Positions 25,651 through 33,946 of a DNA stretch of 64,000 bases are shown piece by piece. Under the pieces are notes generated by a model. That model was not told the DNA's origin. It saw only the letters and a list, made by a program, of their open reading frames with translations, and ran no database searches. The stretch's first letter is position 1. Every line of letters begins with the position of its first letter. The DNA comes from Nonomuraea fuscirosea (GTDB taxonomy: Bacteria > Actinomycetota > Actinomycetes > Streptosporangiales > Streptosporangiaceae). The stretch is taken from assembly GCF_003001935.1 (NCBI RefSeq), contig NZ_PVNG01000015.1, forward strand, positions 62,001 through 126,000, given 5' to 3'. The position numbers and the translations under genes are program-made.

Positions 25651-26739
25651 ATGCAGCAGCTCGAAGTGCTCACCACACCGGGCCACCCGGCGGCGCTGGT
25701 CGGCGACGTACGGCGGCTGGCGGTGCTGCGGGCCAACGCGCTCGGCGACTACATCATGGCGATACCGGCCCTGGACGCGCTCAAACGGGCCTATCCCGGC
25801 GCGCGGCTGACGCTGCTGGGCACCGCGTGGCACGCCGCCTTCCTCACCGGACGTCCTGGACCGGTGGACGACGTGGTGGCGCTGCCGCCCATCTCCGGCG
25901 TGTCCACGCTGGAGAGCGGGCACCCGGTGCCGGACGGGCTGTGCGAACGGCTGCGGGAGCACGCGTACGACCTGGTGGTCCAGATCCACGGGGGCGGGCG
26001 CTTCTCCAACCCGTTCGTCCGGCGGCTGGGCGCCCGGGTGACCGCGGGGATGCGGGCGCCGGGGGCGGAGAGCCTGGACCGCTGGCTGCCGTACACGGAC
26101 TACCACCACGACACCCTGCGTTTCCTCCAGGTCGCCGCGCTGGTGGGAGCGGTGGGCGGGGAACTGGAGGCGCGGGTGGCGATCACCCGCGACGACCGCG
26201 CCGAGCTGGCCCGCGCGCTCGGCTCGCCGCCGCGCGGGCTCGTCGCCGTGCACCCGGGCGCCAGGGATCCACGGCGGCGCTGGCCGGTCGAGCGCTTCGC
26301 CGAGGTGGCCGACGCGCTCGGCCGTCCCGTCGCCGTCACCGGCACGGCGGAGGAGAAGGACCTGGTGATGGGGGTGGTCACCGCGATGCGCCGCCCGGCG
26401 ATCCCCGTCGTCGGCACGCTCGGCATCGGCGCACTGGCCGCCCTGTACGAACGGTGCGACCTGCTGATCGCCAACGACACCGGACCGCGCCATCTGGCCG
26501 CGGCCGTCGGCACCCCCACGGTCGCCGTCTACTGGTGCGGCAACCTGATCAACGCCGGCCCGCTCAGCAGGACGATGCACCGGCCGCTGATCTCGTGGAC
26601 CACGGCCTGCCCCCGCTGCGGCGCCCCCGGCGTGCAGCCCCTGGCCGAACGCTGCCCGCACGACGACTCCTGGGTCTGCGACGTGCACCCGGACCTGGTC
26701 CTGGAACAGGCCGAGGACCTGCTGTCCCGCGCCGGATAG
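25651..26739 (+). CDS. Glycosyltransferase family 9 (heptosyltransferase-like)
   Basis: This 362-residue GT-B enzyme matches ADP-heptose:glycan heptosyltransferases: N-terminal RLAVLRANALGDYIMAIPAL, VAVHPGARDPRRRWP, and the late donor-site pattern LIANDTGPRHLAAAVGTPTVA. A Cys-rich end (ACPRCGAPGV with later Cys residues near 335-348) may bind a metal. The start is unclear: ATG 25651 is given, an in-frame ATG lies at 25618, and neither has a good ribosome site. It pairs with the divergent ADP-heptose synthesis gene, which supports heptose as donor. The acceptor is unknown. Confidence 0.85.
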   Translation: MQQLEVLTTPGHPAALVGDVRRLAVLRANALGDYIMAIPALDALKRAYPGARLTLLGTAWHAAFLTGRPGPVDDVVALPPISGVSTLESGHPVPDGLCERLREHAYDLVVQIHGGGRFSNPFVRRLGARVTAGMRAPGAESLDRWLPYTDYHHDTLRFLQVAALVGAVGGELEARVAITRDDRAELARALGSPPRGLVAVHPGARDPRRRWPVERFAEVADALGRPVAVTGTAEEKDLVMGVVTAMRRPAIPVVGTLGIGALAALYERCDLLIANDTGPRHLAAAVGTPTVAVYWCGNLINAGPLSRTMHRPLISWTTACPRCGAPGVQPLAERCPHDDSWVCDVHPDLVLEQAEDLLSRAG

Positions 26740-26887
26740 CGGCCGCTCGCCAGGCGCGGACGGCTCGCCCGTCAGGTGGCGTACGACTCGCTCGTGAGGA
26801 GGCGGCGGAACCCGTTGTGGTGGTGGACGCATAGCGGGCGGTCCCGGCGGCGTCTGAGAGGGTGATGTCAATCCCTTGGAGGTGACC

Positions 26888-27397
26888 GTGGACGCCGCGG
26901 ACGAGCAGCGTTTCCGCGAGTTCGTCGCCGCCCGATCTCCCGCCCTCATCCGGCTCGGCTTCCTGCTCACCGGCGGTGACCAGCACGCGGCCGAGGATCT
27001 GGTGCAGACCGCGCTGGCCAAGCTGGTGACCAGATGGCGGCGCGTGGAGACGCCGGAGGCGTACGTCAGGCAGATCATGTACCGGCAGCAGGTCAGCTGG
27101 TGGCGGACGAGCGCGCGGCGCGGCGAGGTGGTGCGCGCGAGCCCGCCCGAGACGGCGGCACGCGACCCGCACCATCAGAGCGAGCTGCGCCTGGTGCTGC
27201 GCTCCGCGCTGGCCAGGCTCACCGCCCGTCAGCGGGCGGTGCTCGTGCTGCGTTATTTCGAGGACCTGCCGGAACAGGAGGTCGCCCAGGTGATGGGCTG
27301 CTCCGTCGGCACGGTCAGGAGCACCGCGCACCGGTCGCTGGCCCGGCTGCGCGAGATCGCCCCCGAGCTGGCCCAGGACCTGGAGGTGGCCACGTGA
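26888..27397 (+). CDS. SigE-family RNA polymerase sigma factor
   Basis: This 169-residue ECF-like sigma factor (SigE family of actinomycetes) has region 2 (about 5-75; RLGFLLTGGDQHAAEDLVQ) and region 4 (about 105-160; LTARQRAVLVLRYFEDLPE and CSVGTVRSTAHRSLARL). GTG 26888 is chosen because GGAGG ends 5 bases before it. Its stop overlaps the GTG of the next gene, a membrane protein probably acting as its regulator. A typical zinc-binding anti-sigma domain is absent. Confidence 0.9.
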   Translation: MDAADEQRFREFVAARSPALIRLGFLLTGGDQHAAEDLVQTALAKLVTRWRRVETPEAYVRQIMYRQQVSWWRTSARRGEVVRASPPETAARDPHHQSELRLVLRSALARLTARQRAVLVLRYFEDLPEQEVAQVMGCSVGTVRSTAHRSLARLREIAPELAQDLEVAT

Positions 27398-28605
27398 CCC
27401 GACTGCTGCGCGACACGCTCGACGACTGGGCCGACGAGGCCAGGGTGCCGCACGACCTGGCCGACCGGGCGCTACGGAGGCGCGCCTGGCGGCCGGTCGG
27501 CGCGGCGGCCCTGGTCACGGTCATGATCGCGGCCGTGGCCGTGTTCGTCACCGGGCACCGCGACCCCGAGCCGGTCATCCGCCCGGCCGACGGCGTCACG
27601 CTGCCGGCCCGTCCGTCGCCCGCCCCGACGGACGTGCGGACCGACACGACCGACAGCCCGCCGAAGAAGCTGATCGCCGCGGGGCGGATGGCCGTGTCGG
27701 CGTACTACGTCTACGGCCACGAGGCGATCGACGAGAGGAACGCGCGCATCCGGCGTACCTGGTCCCTGTACGACCCGCGCACCGGCGGCTACGAGCAGAC
27801 CCCGTACGCCTGGGTGGACGTCGCCCCCGGGCTCCAGGTCGCGGCCGTGCTCGAAGGCGACCTGCTCAGCAGGCGGCTGGGCGTGCTCGACCTGAACACC
27901 CGCCGGATGCTCACCTGGATCGACCTGGAGCACCCCGTGGGCTCCGTGGCCTGGTCGCCGGACGGCACCAGGATCCTGGCCACCGCCTACTCCCGCTATC
28001 CCGACGTGCTCGTGGGGAAAGGAGAGGAGGCGATGCCGGCGATGAACGGCGAGAGTCCGCGCACCGGCTACTACATCGTGGACGTGCGGGAGGGCACGGC
28101 CGACTACCACGAGCTGCCGCCCATGGCCGACAGCAGGCCTGGCGACCCGGAGGGCAGGCCCTTCAACGTCAACGCCCGCCAGGATCTCGGCTGGAGCCTG
28201 GACGGCACGATGATCTACGGGCCCACCTCCACCCGGCCCGACCGTGTCTTCTTCACTCTCGACGGAGAGGAGCGGCCCTGGCCCGAGGGGCAGCGGTACG
28301 TCGATAATTCGAACCAGCCGGCCACCTCGCCGGACGGCAGGCTGGTCCTGGGCTCGCCGGGACTGCCGACGAAGATCACCGACGCCGCGACCGGCGCGGT
28401 GGTGGGTTCACAGCGGGTGTTGCAGCTGCACGCCTGGGCGGACAACGACAACGTCATCGCGCTGGGCTGCGCGGGCGCGTGCGAGAACGAGTTCAACGCG
28501 GGTCTGGTGCTGGTCAGCGTGGACGGCTCCAGGATGACGCAGCTCGCCCGCAACCAGGACACCAACGGCGACGGCGCCTGGCGCTGGGTCCTGACACCCC
28601 GCTGA
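27394..28605 (+). CDS. Membrane-anchored beta-propeller protein coupled to the sigma factor
   Basis: This 403-residue protein starts with GTG overlapping the sigma-factor stop (GTGA). An N-terminal cytoplasmic part of about 30 residues precedes one transmembrane helix (about 35-54) and a Pro/Thr-rich linker. The extracellular part (about 90-403) carries TolB/WD40-like blades such as GSVAWSPDGTRILATAYS, ARQDLGWSLDGTMI and PATSPDGRLVLGS. This is the usual partner arrangement of SigE-family sigma factors; the short cytoplasmic tail would hold the sigma factor and the propeller would sense an outside signal. The signal is unknown. Confidence 0.85.
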   Translation: MTRLLRDTLDDWADEARVPHDLADRALRRRAWRPVGAAALVTVMIAAVAVFVTGHRDPEPVIRPADGVTLPARPSPAPTDVRTDTTDSPPKKLIAAGRMAVSAYYVYGHEAIDERNARIRRTWSLYDPRTGGYEQTPYAWVDVAPGLQVAAVLEGDLLSRRLGVLDLNTRRMLTWIDLEHPVGSVAWSPDGTRILATAYSRYPDVLVGKGEEAMPAMNGESPRTGYYIVDVREGTADYHELPPMADSRPGDPEGRPFNVNARQDLGWSLDGTMIYGPTSTRPDRVFFTLDGEERPWPEGQRYVDNSNQPATSPDGRLVLGSPGLPTKITDAATGAVVGSQRVLQLHAWADNDNVIALGCAGACENEFNAGLVLVSVDGSRMTQLARNQDTNGDGAWRWVLTPR

Positions 28606-28614
28606 CGCGGCAGC

Positions 28615-28653
28615 GCGCCCCCGGCCGGCCATCGAAGAGCCGGCCGGGGGCGC
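28615..28653 (+). terminator. Hairpin after the sigma-factor operon
   Basis: Fifteen-bp perfect arms (28615-28629 and 28639-28653) with a 9-base loop start 10 bases after the stop. Confidence 0.75.
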
Positions 28654-28663
28654 ACCGAGCCGG

Positions 28664-28699
28664 CCGGGCCTGCACGGGCAGCCCGGTCCTCTTTTTTTT
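28664..28699 (+). terminator. Second hairpin with eight-T tract
   Basis: CCGGGC (28664-28669) and GCCCGG (28681-28686) form a short stem followed by TTTTTTTT at 28692-28699, a true T-run terminator that is rare in this genome. The T run also abuts the next promoter. Confidence 0.65.
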
Positions 28700-28734
28700 G
28701 ACCGAACGTTCTCGATACTGCTAGCTTGCTCGTG
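28698..28734 (+). promoter_or_regulatory. Promoter of the TetR gene with palindrome in the spacer
   Basis: TTGACC (28698-28703), an 18-base spacer and TAGCTT (28722-28727) put the transcription start at or next to the GTG at 28734, so the mRNA is probably leaderless. The palindrome GAACGTTC (28704-28711) sits directly after the -35 box and is a likely TetR autoregulatory site. Confidence 0.65.
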
Positions 28735-29312
28735 TGGGCAGAAGCAAGGAGTTCGATCCCGAGGTCGCGCTGCAGCGGGCGCTGGAGCTGTTCTGGGAGC
28801 GCGGCTACGAGGCGACCTCGATGGCCGACCTCGTCGAACGCCTCGGCATCGCGCGGGCCAGCATCTACGCCACCTTCGGCGGCAAGCGCGAGCTCTACCT
28901 CAAGGCGCTGGAGCGCTACGACCGGCAGCGCGACGTGGTGGGGCCGCTGTCCCAGCCGGGGCCCGCGCTGCCGGCGATCCGCGCGTTCCTCGACGGCTAC
29001 GTGGCGGAATGCCTGGCCGACCAGGACCGGCGGGGCTGCATGGTGGTCAACACCGCCGTGGAGTTCGGCGGGCGCGACGCGGAGATGTTCCGCCGGGTGA
29101 CGCGGAGCTGGACGGAGCTGGAGACGGCGCTGTCCGGCGCGCTGGTCAGGGCGCGCGCCCAGGGGGAGCTGGCCGCGGGCAAGGACCCGTACGCGCTGGC
29201 CAGATTCCTGCTCGTCCTGCTGCAGGGCGTCAGGGTGCTCGGCCGGGCCGATCCCGACCCGCGCCGGCTGCGTGACGCGGTCGATCAGGCCATGACGGCC
29301 ATCCATATTTGA
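28734..29312 (+). CDS. TetR-family regulator
   Basis: This 192-residue repressor has the N-terminal helix-turn-helix (FWERGYEATSMADLVERLG then ARASIYATFGGKRELYLKAL) and a ligand domain of the AcrR/TetR_C type with RRGCMVVNTAVEFG. The GTG start has no ribosome site but lies 7 bases after a -10 box, consistent with leaderless expression. The SDR gene follows 19 bases later, so the regulator probably controls itself and the reductase. A GAGAACG element occurs before both genes. Confidence 0.9.
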   Translation: MGRSKEFDPEVALQRALELFWERGYEATSMADLVERLGIARASIYATFGGKRELYLKALERYDRQRDVVGPLSQPGPALPAIRAFLDGYVAECLADQDRRGCMVVNTAVEFGGRDAEMFRRVTRSWTELETALSGALVRARAQGELAAGKDPYALARFLLVLLQGVRVLGRADPDPRRLRDAVDQAMTAIHI

Positions 29313-29331
29313 GAACGATAGGTATGAAATA

Positions 29332-30093
29332 ATGACTGAACGGTTCGCAGGCAAGGTCGCGCTCGTCACCGGGGCGAGCGGAGTGGTGGGCCGGGCCGCC
29401 GCGCTGGCGTACGCGCGGGAGGGCGCCGCCGTCCTCGTGGCCGGCCGCGACGCCGCCAGGCTGGCCGAGATCGTGAAGCTGGCGGAGTCGGAGGGCGGCC
29501 GGGCGAGCGCGTTCACCGTGGACATCACCCGCTCCGCCGAGGTCGCCGCCATGGTCGAGGCCGCGGTCTCCCGCTACGGCGGCCTCGACGTGGCGCTCAA
29601 CACGGCCGGGATCTTCGGGCAGATGGCGCCGCTGGCCGACTACGACGAGGACATCTGGGACGACGTGCTCGCCGTCAACCTCAAGGGCGTGTTCCTGTCG
29701 ATGAAGCACGAGATCGCCCACATGCGGGCGCACGGCGGCGGGGTGATCGTCAACGTGTCCTCCAACCTGGGGGCGCATTGGCGCCTGGCGGGGGCGAGCG
29801 CGTACGCCGCCTCGAAGGCCGCGGTGAGTCACCTGACCCGCACTGCCGCCCGCGACCACATCGCCGACGGCGTCCGGATCAACGCCATCAGCCCGGGCCC
29901 GGTCGACTCGCCCATGTCGACACGGCCGGGGGAGACCCGCGCGGACCGCGACGAGCGGATGAGGACCGCGCTGCCGATCGGCCGCGTCAGCACCCCTGAG
30001 GAGATCGCCGCCGCGGCCCTGTGGCTGTCGTCAGCGGATTCGAGCTTCGTCGTGGGCGCGGACCACGTGATCGACGGCGGCGCCACGGCCTGA
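29332..30093 (+). CDS. Short-chain dehydrogenase/reductase
   Basis: This 253-residue classical SDR has the cofactor site VTGASGVVGRAAAL, NTAGIFG, the active-site serine in VNVSSNLG, and Tyr/Lys in SAYAASKAAV. It ends in the typical VVGADHVIDGGATA. Arg after the glycine motif region (AGRDAARL) suggests NADP(H). It oxidises or reduces an unknown alcohol/ketone. It is in an operon with the TetR regulator. Its 3' end overlaps the convergent membrane-protein gene by 63 bases. Confidence 0.9.
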   Translation: MTERFAGKVALVTGASGVVGRAAALAYAREGAAVLVAGRDAARLAEIVKLAESEGGRASAFTVDITRSAEVAAMVEAAVSRYGGLDVALNTAGIFGQMAPLADYDEDIWDDVLAVNLKGVFLSMKHEIAHMRAHGGGVIVNVSSNLGAHWRLAGASAYAASKAAVSHLTRTAARDHIADGVRINAISPGPVDSPMSTRPGETRADRDERMRTALPIGRVSTPEEIAAAALWLSSADSSFVVGADHVIDGGATA

Positions 30094-30858
30094 CCGGCGC
30101 CGCAGGAGCAGGCACCTGGCCACGGCGTACAGGACGATCACCGGCAGGAGCAGCGCCCGTTCTGGCTCGGCGATCAGGTGGTCGAGGTAGAACCAGAACA
30201 GCAGGCCGTACTCCAGATCGTCAGGACGCTGCTCGAACAGCGTGAAGGCGAGCCTGAAGATCGTCAGGACGGCGAGGTAGTCGATCGCGAGCAGCAGCGT
30301 CCACCGCGCGATCCGCGGCCAGGGGAGGACGGCCGTGCGCGCGAGGGGCTCCTCCGCCGGGCCGAGCCGCTGCGTGGCGACCAGCACGAGCCCGGCGGCC
30401 AGCAGCAGGGAGGTGCTGGTGGCCGACCACCCGCCGATCACCTCCCCGAACCACTGCCCGCTGAGCACCGGGACCTGCCGGCACTCTCGAAGGTCGAAGT
30501 GGGGGAAGAAGACGGGGTCGAGGAGGGCCGCCAGGCCCAGGACCGCCGCCGCCCGCCTTCCCGCGACCGCCGAATGCCATCGCCCGAAGCACACGAGCAC
30601 GACGATCGCCGGAGCCCCCACGGCGAAGGCGTAGTAGAGCACGCTGTTCACGTCCGAGCGCAGGGGCGCGGCGATGAGGTCGAGCTGCTCACGCCAGACG
30701 CTCGTGCCCCGGAAGAACATGCCGCCGCAGGAGAAGATCTCCGGCTCGCCGAAGAAGTCGCGCCAGAGCCGCCAGGTGGGGAAGAGCGCGGCGCACAGTG
30801 CTCCCAGCCAGGTGGCCAGGGCTAATCGTGACAAGTTGATCTCCGTTTTGGGCGCCAC
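30031..30858 (-). CDS. Hypothetical polytopic membrane protein
   Basis: This 275-residue protein has about six hydrophobic helices (around 10-28, 75-95, 105-120, 145-165, 190-215 and 240-258). Conserved-looking loops are FFGEPEIFSCGGMFFRG and FFPHFDLRECRQ, with cysteines that may be outside. No family is recognised. GTG 30858 is the longest start; TTG 30834 follows a GGAG and would begin right at the first helix, so it is an alternative. The C-terminal 20 codons overlap the SDR gene on the other strand. Confidence 0.65.
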   Translation of the reverse strand: MAPKTEINLSRLALATWLGALCAALFPTWRLWRDFFGEPEIFSCGGMFFRGTSVWREQLDLIAAPLRSDVNSVLYYAFAVGAPAIVVLVCFGRWHSAVAGRRAAAVLGLAALLDPVFFPHFDLRECRQVPVLSGQWFGEVIGGWSATSTSLLLAAGLVLVATQRLGPAEEPLARTAVLPWPRIARWTLLLAIDYLAVLTIFRLAFTLFEQRPDDLEYGLLFWFYLDHLIAEPERALLLPVIVLYAVARCLLLRRRSGRGAAVDHVVRAHDEARIR

Positions 30859-31097
30859 CCTATCGGCGTGGGGGAGAAGCGGCGGATGCCGGACGCCCCG
30901 CCTCCCCGCGTTCTCCGGTACCCCTGGTTGACAGGGGCGGGCGCTCCGTCATCCTCCCTGCAAAACCGGATTTCGGTCTGACCGTTTTCCCGGCTTGCTG
31001 CGACCGTAAAGTGGCGGAAATTCTCCTTGTCAGATCACAAATCGGGTCACTGTCAGGGGATTACTAGACACTGCCACAATTAGCGGGCGCGAGAGCC

Positions 31098-31126
31098 TTC
31101 ATATCCGCGGAGTGCCTGCGTAGACT
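31098..31126 (+). promoter_or_regulatory. Promoter of the pyrophosphatase gene
   Basis: TTCATA (31098-31103), a 17-base spacer and TAGACT (31121-31126) predict a start near 31133 and an untranslated leader of about 130 bases. Confidence 0.55.
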
Positions 31127-31173
31127 CCCGGCACCGGCCAAGGTGATCCGGCGGAACGCGGATTCAACCGGAA

Positions 31174-31201
31174 GCGGCACCCACAACCCGGATGGTGCCG
31201 C
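31174..31201 (+). promoter_or_regulatory. Hairpin in the pyrophosphatase mRNA leader
   Basis: GCGGCACC (31174-31181) pairs with GGTGCCGC (31194-31201) across a 12-base loop, 65 bases before the start codon. It could modulate translation or mRNA stability. I do not recognise a known riboswitch. Confidence 0.4.
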
Positions 31202-31265
31202 AACACCCGCCGAGGAAAACTGCAGCACCGCCCGGGCAGGACGACCGGTCTTGCCGAGGAGAACG

Positions 31266-33587
31266 ATGAGCAGGCACATGCTGGCAGCGGAGCCAGCGTC
31301 CAATCTGGCCCTGAGCGCAAACAATCTCACCATCGTGATCGTGGTCGCCGCGGTCGCACTGATCGCGCTAGCCGTCGCAGGCGGACTGGTGCGCGAAGTG
31401 CTGTCCGCCGGCCAGGGCACCGAACGCATGCAGAACATCGCGCGTGCCGTACAGGAAGGCGCGGCCGCCTATCTCACGCGCCAGTTCCGCACGCTGGCGA
31501 TCTTCGTGGTCGTGATTCCCTTCCTGTTGCTGTTGCTACCTGGAGAAACCGACGTCCGCATCGGACGTTCCATCTTCTTCGTGGTCGGTGCGGTCTTCTC
31601 CGCGCTGACCGGATTCATGGGCATGTGGCTGGCCGTGCGCGGAAACGTGCGCGTGGCCGCCGCGGCCAACGACTCGGGCGAGAAGCGCGCCATGCGCATC
31701 GCCTTCCGCACCGGCGGCGTGGCCGGCATGTTCACGGTGGGCCTCGGCCTGCTGGGCGCGGCGGTGGTCGTGTTCGTCTACCAGGGTGACGCGCCGGGCG
31801 TGCTCGAAGGATTCGGCTTCGGCGCGGCGCTGCTGGCCATGTTCATGCGAGTCGGCGGCGGCATCTTCACCAAGGCCGCCGACGTCGGCGCCGACCTGGT
31901 CGGCAAGGTCGAGCAGGGCATCCCCGAGGACGACCCGCGCAACGCGGCGACGATCGCCGACAACGTGGGCGACAACGTCGGCGACTGCGCCGGCATGGCG
32001 GCCGACCTGTTCGAGTCGTACGCGGTCATGCTGGTCGCCAGCCTCATCCTGGGCAAGGTCGCCTTCGGCGAGCAGGGGCTGGTCTTCCCCCTGATCGTCC
32101 CGATGATCGGCGTCATCACCGCGATCATCGGCATCTTCGTCACCGGGATGCGCGACCGCGACCGCAACGGCATGGCCGCGATCAACCGCAGCTTCTTCAT
32201 CTCGGCCGGCATCTCGGCCGTCCTGGTCGCCGCGGCCGCGTTCTGGTACCTGCCGAGCAGCTTCTCCGGCCTGACCAACGCCGGCGTGCAGTCCGACGCC
32301 GACCCGAGGATCATCGCCATCGGCGCGGTGCTCATCGGCCTGGTGCTGGCCAGCGCCATCCAGCTGCTCACCGGCTACTTCACCGAGACCAACCGCCGCC
32401 CCGTACGCGAGATCGGCGAGAGCTCGGCCACCGGCCCGGCGACCGTCATCCTGGCCGGCATCAGCGTCGGCCTGGAGTCGGCCGTCTACTCGGCCCTGAT
32501 CATCGGCGGCGCGGTCTACGGCGCGTTCCTGCTCGGCTTCGGGAACGTGACGATCGCGCTGTTCGCGGTGGCCCTGGCCGGCACCGGCCTGCTCACCACG
32601 GTCGGCGTCATCGTCTCGATGGACACCTTCGGTCCCGTCTCCGACAACGCCCAGGGCATCGCGGAGATGTCGGGCGACGTCGAGGGTGAGGGCGCCCGCG
32701 TCCTGACCAGCCTCGACGCGGTGGGCAACACCACCAAGGCGATCACCAAGGGCATCGCCATCGCCACGGCGGTGCTGGCGGCCACGGCGTTGTTCGGCGC
32801 CTTCCGCACCGCCGTGGAGCTGGAGCTGGCCAGGGCCGACGCGGCGATCAAGGGCGCGCTGGGCACCTTCCAGAACTTCAACCTGGGCATCGACAACCCC
32901 AACGTGCTCGTCGGGCTCATCATCGGCGCCGCGGTCGTGTTCCTGTTCGCCGGCCTGGCGATCACGGCCGTCGGACGGGCCGCGATGCGGGTCGTCTTCG
33001 AAGTGCGCAACCAGTTCCGCACCCGGCCCGGCATCATGGCCGGCACCGAGCTGCCCGAGTACGGCCGCGTCGTGGACATCTGCACCCGCGACTCGCTGCG
33101 CGAGCTGGCCACGCCCGGCCTGCTCGCGGTCATGACGCCGATCGCGGTCGGGTTCGCGCTTGGCTACGCGCCGCTGGGCGCGTTCCTGGCCGGAGCCATC
33201 GCCTGCGGCACCCTGATGGCCGTCTTCCTGGCCAACTCCGGTGGCGCCTGGGACAACGCCAAGAAGCTCGTCGAGGACGGGCACCACGGCGGCAAGGGCT
33301 CCCCCGCGCACGAGGCCACGATCATCGGCGACACGGTCGGCGACCCGTTCAAGGACACCGCCGGTCCTGCCATCAACCCGCTGATCAAGGTGATGAACCT
33401 GGTGGCGCTGCTGGTGGCGCCGGCCGTGGTGCTGTACGCGGGCAACCCGGCCCTGCGCATCGGCGTCACCGTGGTGTCGGTGGGCGTGGTGGTCGCGGCC
33501 ATCATCATCTCCAAGCGGCGGTCCGTGAGCAGCGCGCCGGCCAGCGACAACAACAACGACCGCGAGCACGAGCCCGTGGCGTCCTGA
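31266..33587 (+). CDS. hppA: Proton-translocating membrane pyrophosphatase
   Basis: This 773-residue integral membrane enzyme hydrolyses pyrophosphate and pumps protons out of the cytoplasm. The ATG at 31266 follows AGGAG. About 15-16 hydrophobic helices are visible. The substrate site motifs are KAADVGADLVGK, DNVGDNVGDCAGMAADLFES and, near the end, GDTVGDPFKDTAGPAIN. The diagnostic site reads GNTTKAITKG; lysine here marks the potassium-independent class. A Ser/Asn/Asp-rich tail follows the last helix. It recovers energy from biosynthetic pyrophosphate. Confidence 0.97.
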   Translation: MSRHMLAAEPASNLALSANNLTIVIVVAAVALIALAVAGGLVREVLSAGQGTERMQNIARAVQEGAAAYLTRQFRTLAIFVVVIPFLLLLLPGETDVRIGRSIFFVVGAVFSALTGFMGMWLAVRGNVRVAAAANDSGEKRAMRIAFRTGGVAGMFTVGLGLLGAAVVVFVYQGDAPGVLEGFGFGAALLAMFMRVGGGIFTKAADVGADLVGKVEQGIPEDDPRNAATIADNVGDNVGDCAGMAADLFESYAVMLVASLILGKVAFGEQGLVFPLIVPMIGVITAIIGIFVTGMRDRDRNGMAAINRSFFISAGISAVLVAAAAFWYLPSSFSGLTNAGVQSDADPRIIAIGAVLIGLVLASAIQLLTGYFTETNRRPVREIGESSATGPATVILAGISVGLESAVYSALIIGGAVYGAFLLGFGNVTIALFAVALAGTGLLTTVGVIVSMDTFGPVSDNAQGIAEMSGDVEGEGARVLTSLDAVGNTTKAITKGIAIATAVLAATALFGAFRTAVELELARADAAIKGALGTFQNFNLGIDNPNVLVGLIIGAAVVFLFAGLAITAVGRAAMRVVFEVRNQFRTRPGIMAGTELPEYGRVVDICTRDSLRELATPGLLAVMTPIAVGFALGYAPLGAFLAGAIACGTLMAVFLANSGGAWDNAKKLVEDGHHGGKGSPAHEATIIGDTVGDPFKDTAGPAINPLIKVMNLVALLVAPAVVLYAGNPALRIGVTVVSVGVVVAAIIISKRRSVSSAPASDNNNDREHEPVAS

Positions 33588-33616
33588 CCGTCGGGTAACC
33601 GGCACGAAGCAACGCC

Positions 33617-33650
33617 GAGGCACCCGCTCCCCGATGGGGGCGGGTGCCTC
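33617..33650 (+). terminator. Terminator after hppA
   Basis: GAGGCACCCG (33617-33626) pairs perfectly with CGGGTGCCTC (33641-33650), extended inward by CCCC/GGGG, 29 bases after the stop. Confidence 0.75.
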
Positions 33651-33705
33651 ACGCGTGTACGGGGTGCCTCGCGTAGGGGCGGGCCCGGGTAGGGGGCCGC
33701 TCGCA

Positions 33706-33798
33706 CGAGCCGGGCCTGGGGCCGCTTGCCCGAGCCGGGTCCTGAGTCGCTTGCCCGAGCCGGGCCTGGGGGTGCTTGCCCGAGCCGGGCGCGGCCCC
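33706..33798. repeat. 25-bp tandem repeat, 3.7 copies
   Basis: Units begin CGAGCCGGG and end CGCTTGCC: 33706-33730, 33731-33755, 33756-33780 and a partial 33781-33798. It is non-coding, between the hppA terminator and a small gene. Confidence 0.85.
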
Positions 33799-33825
33799 AG
33801 GCCCCTTCGGTGGGAAACTGGGCGC

Positions 33826-33942
33826 GTGAACGATGACAAGCCGCCCAGCGGCGGAAAGACCCTGGGTCTCATCCTGCTGGCGATGTTCGCCGTCCTGGCC
33901 GTGATCGTAGGGCTGGCCGTGTGGGCCTCGAGGACGGGATGA
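33826..33942 (+). CDS. Small single-helix membrane protein (38 residues)
   Basis: This short gene starts with GTG and encodes a hydrophilic head (NDDKPPSGGKT) and one transmembrane helix (about 14-33, LILLAMFAVLAVIVGLAVW) ending in a few charged residues. The composition and helix are clear signs of a real small protein. It lies 4 bases before the SixA-like gene, so the two are probably coupled. Function unknown. Confidence 0.65.
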   Translation: MNDDKPPSGGKTLGLILLAMFAVLAVIVGLAVWASRTG

Positions 33943-33946
33943 CCTC

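Larger units (their letters stand above)
30859..31265. other. 407-base region: divergent promoters and long leader of the pyrophosphatase gene
   Basis: No protein gene was found here. The right third is transcribed leader of the pyrophosphatase gene (promoter at 31098-31126). The left part is AT-richer and holds runs typical of promoter DNA for the minus-strand membrane protein. Confidence 0.5.

Noticed and set aside
31536..33872. 778-codon open frame antisense to hppA
   Set aside because: Arg/Asp/Gly-rich shadow of the pyrophosphatase; no motif or start site.
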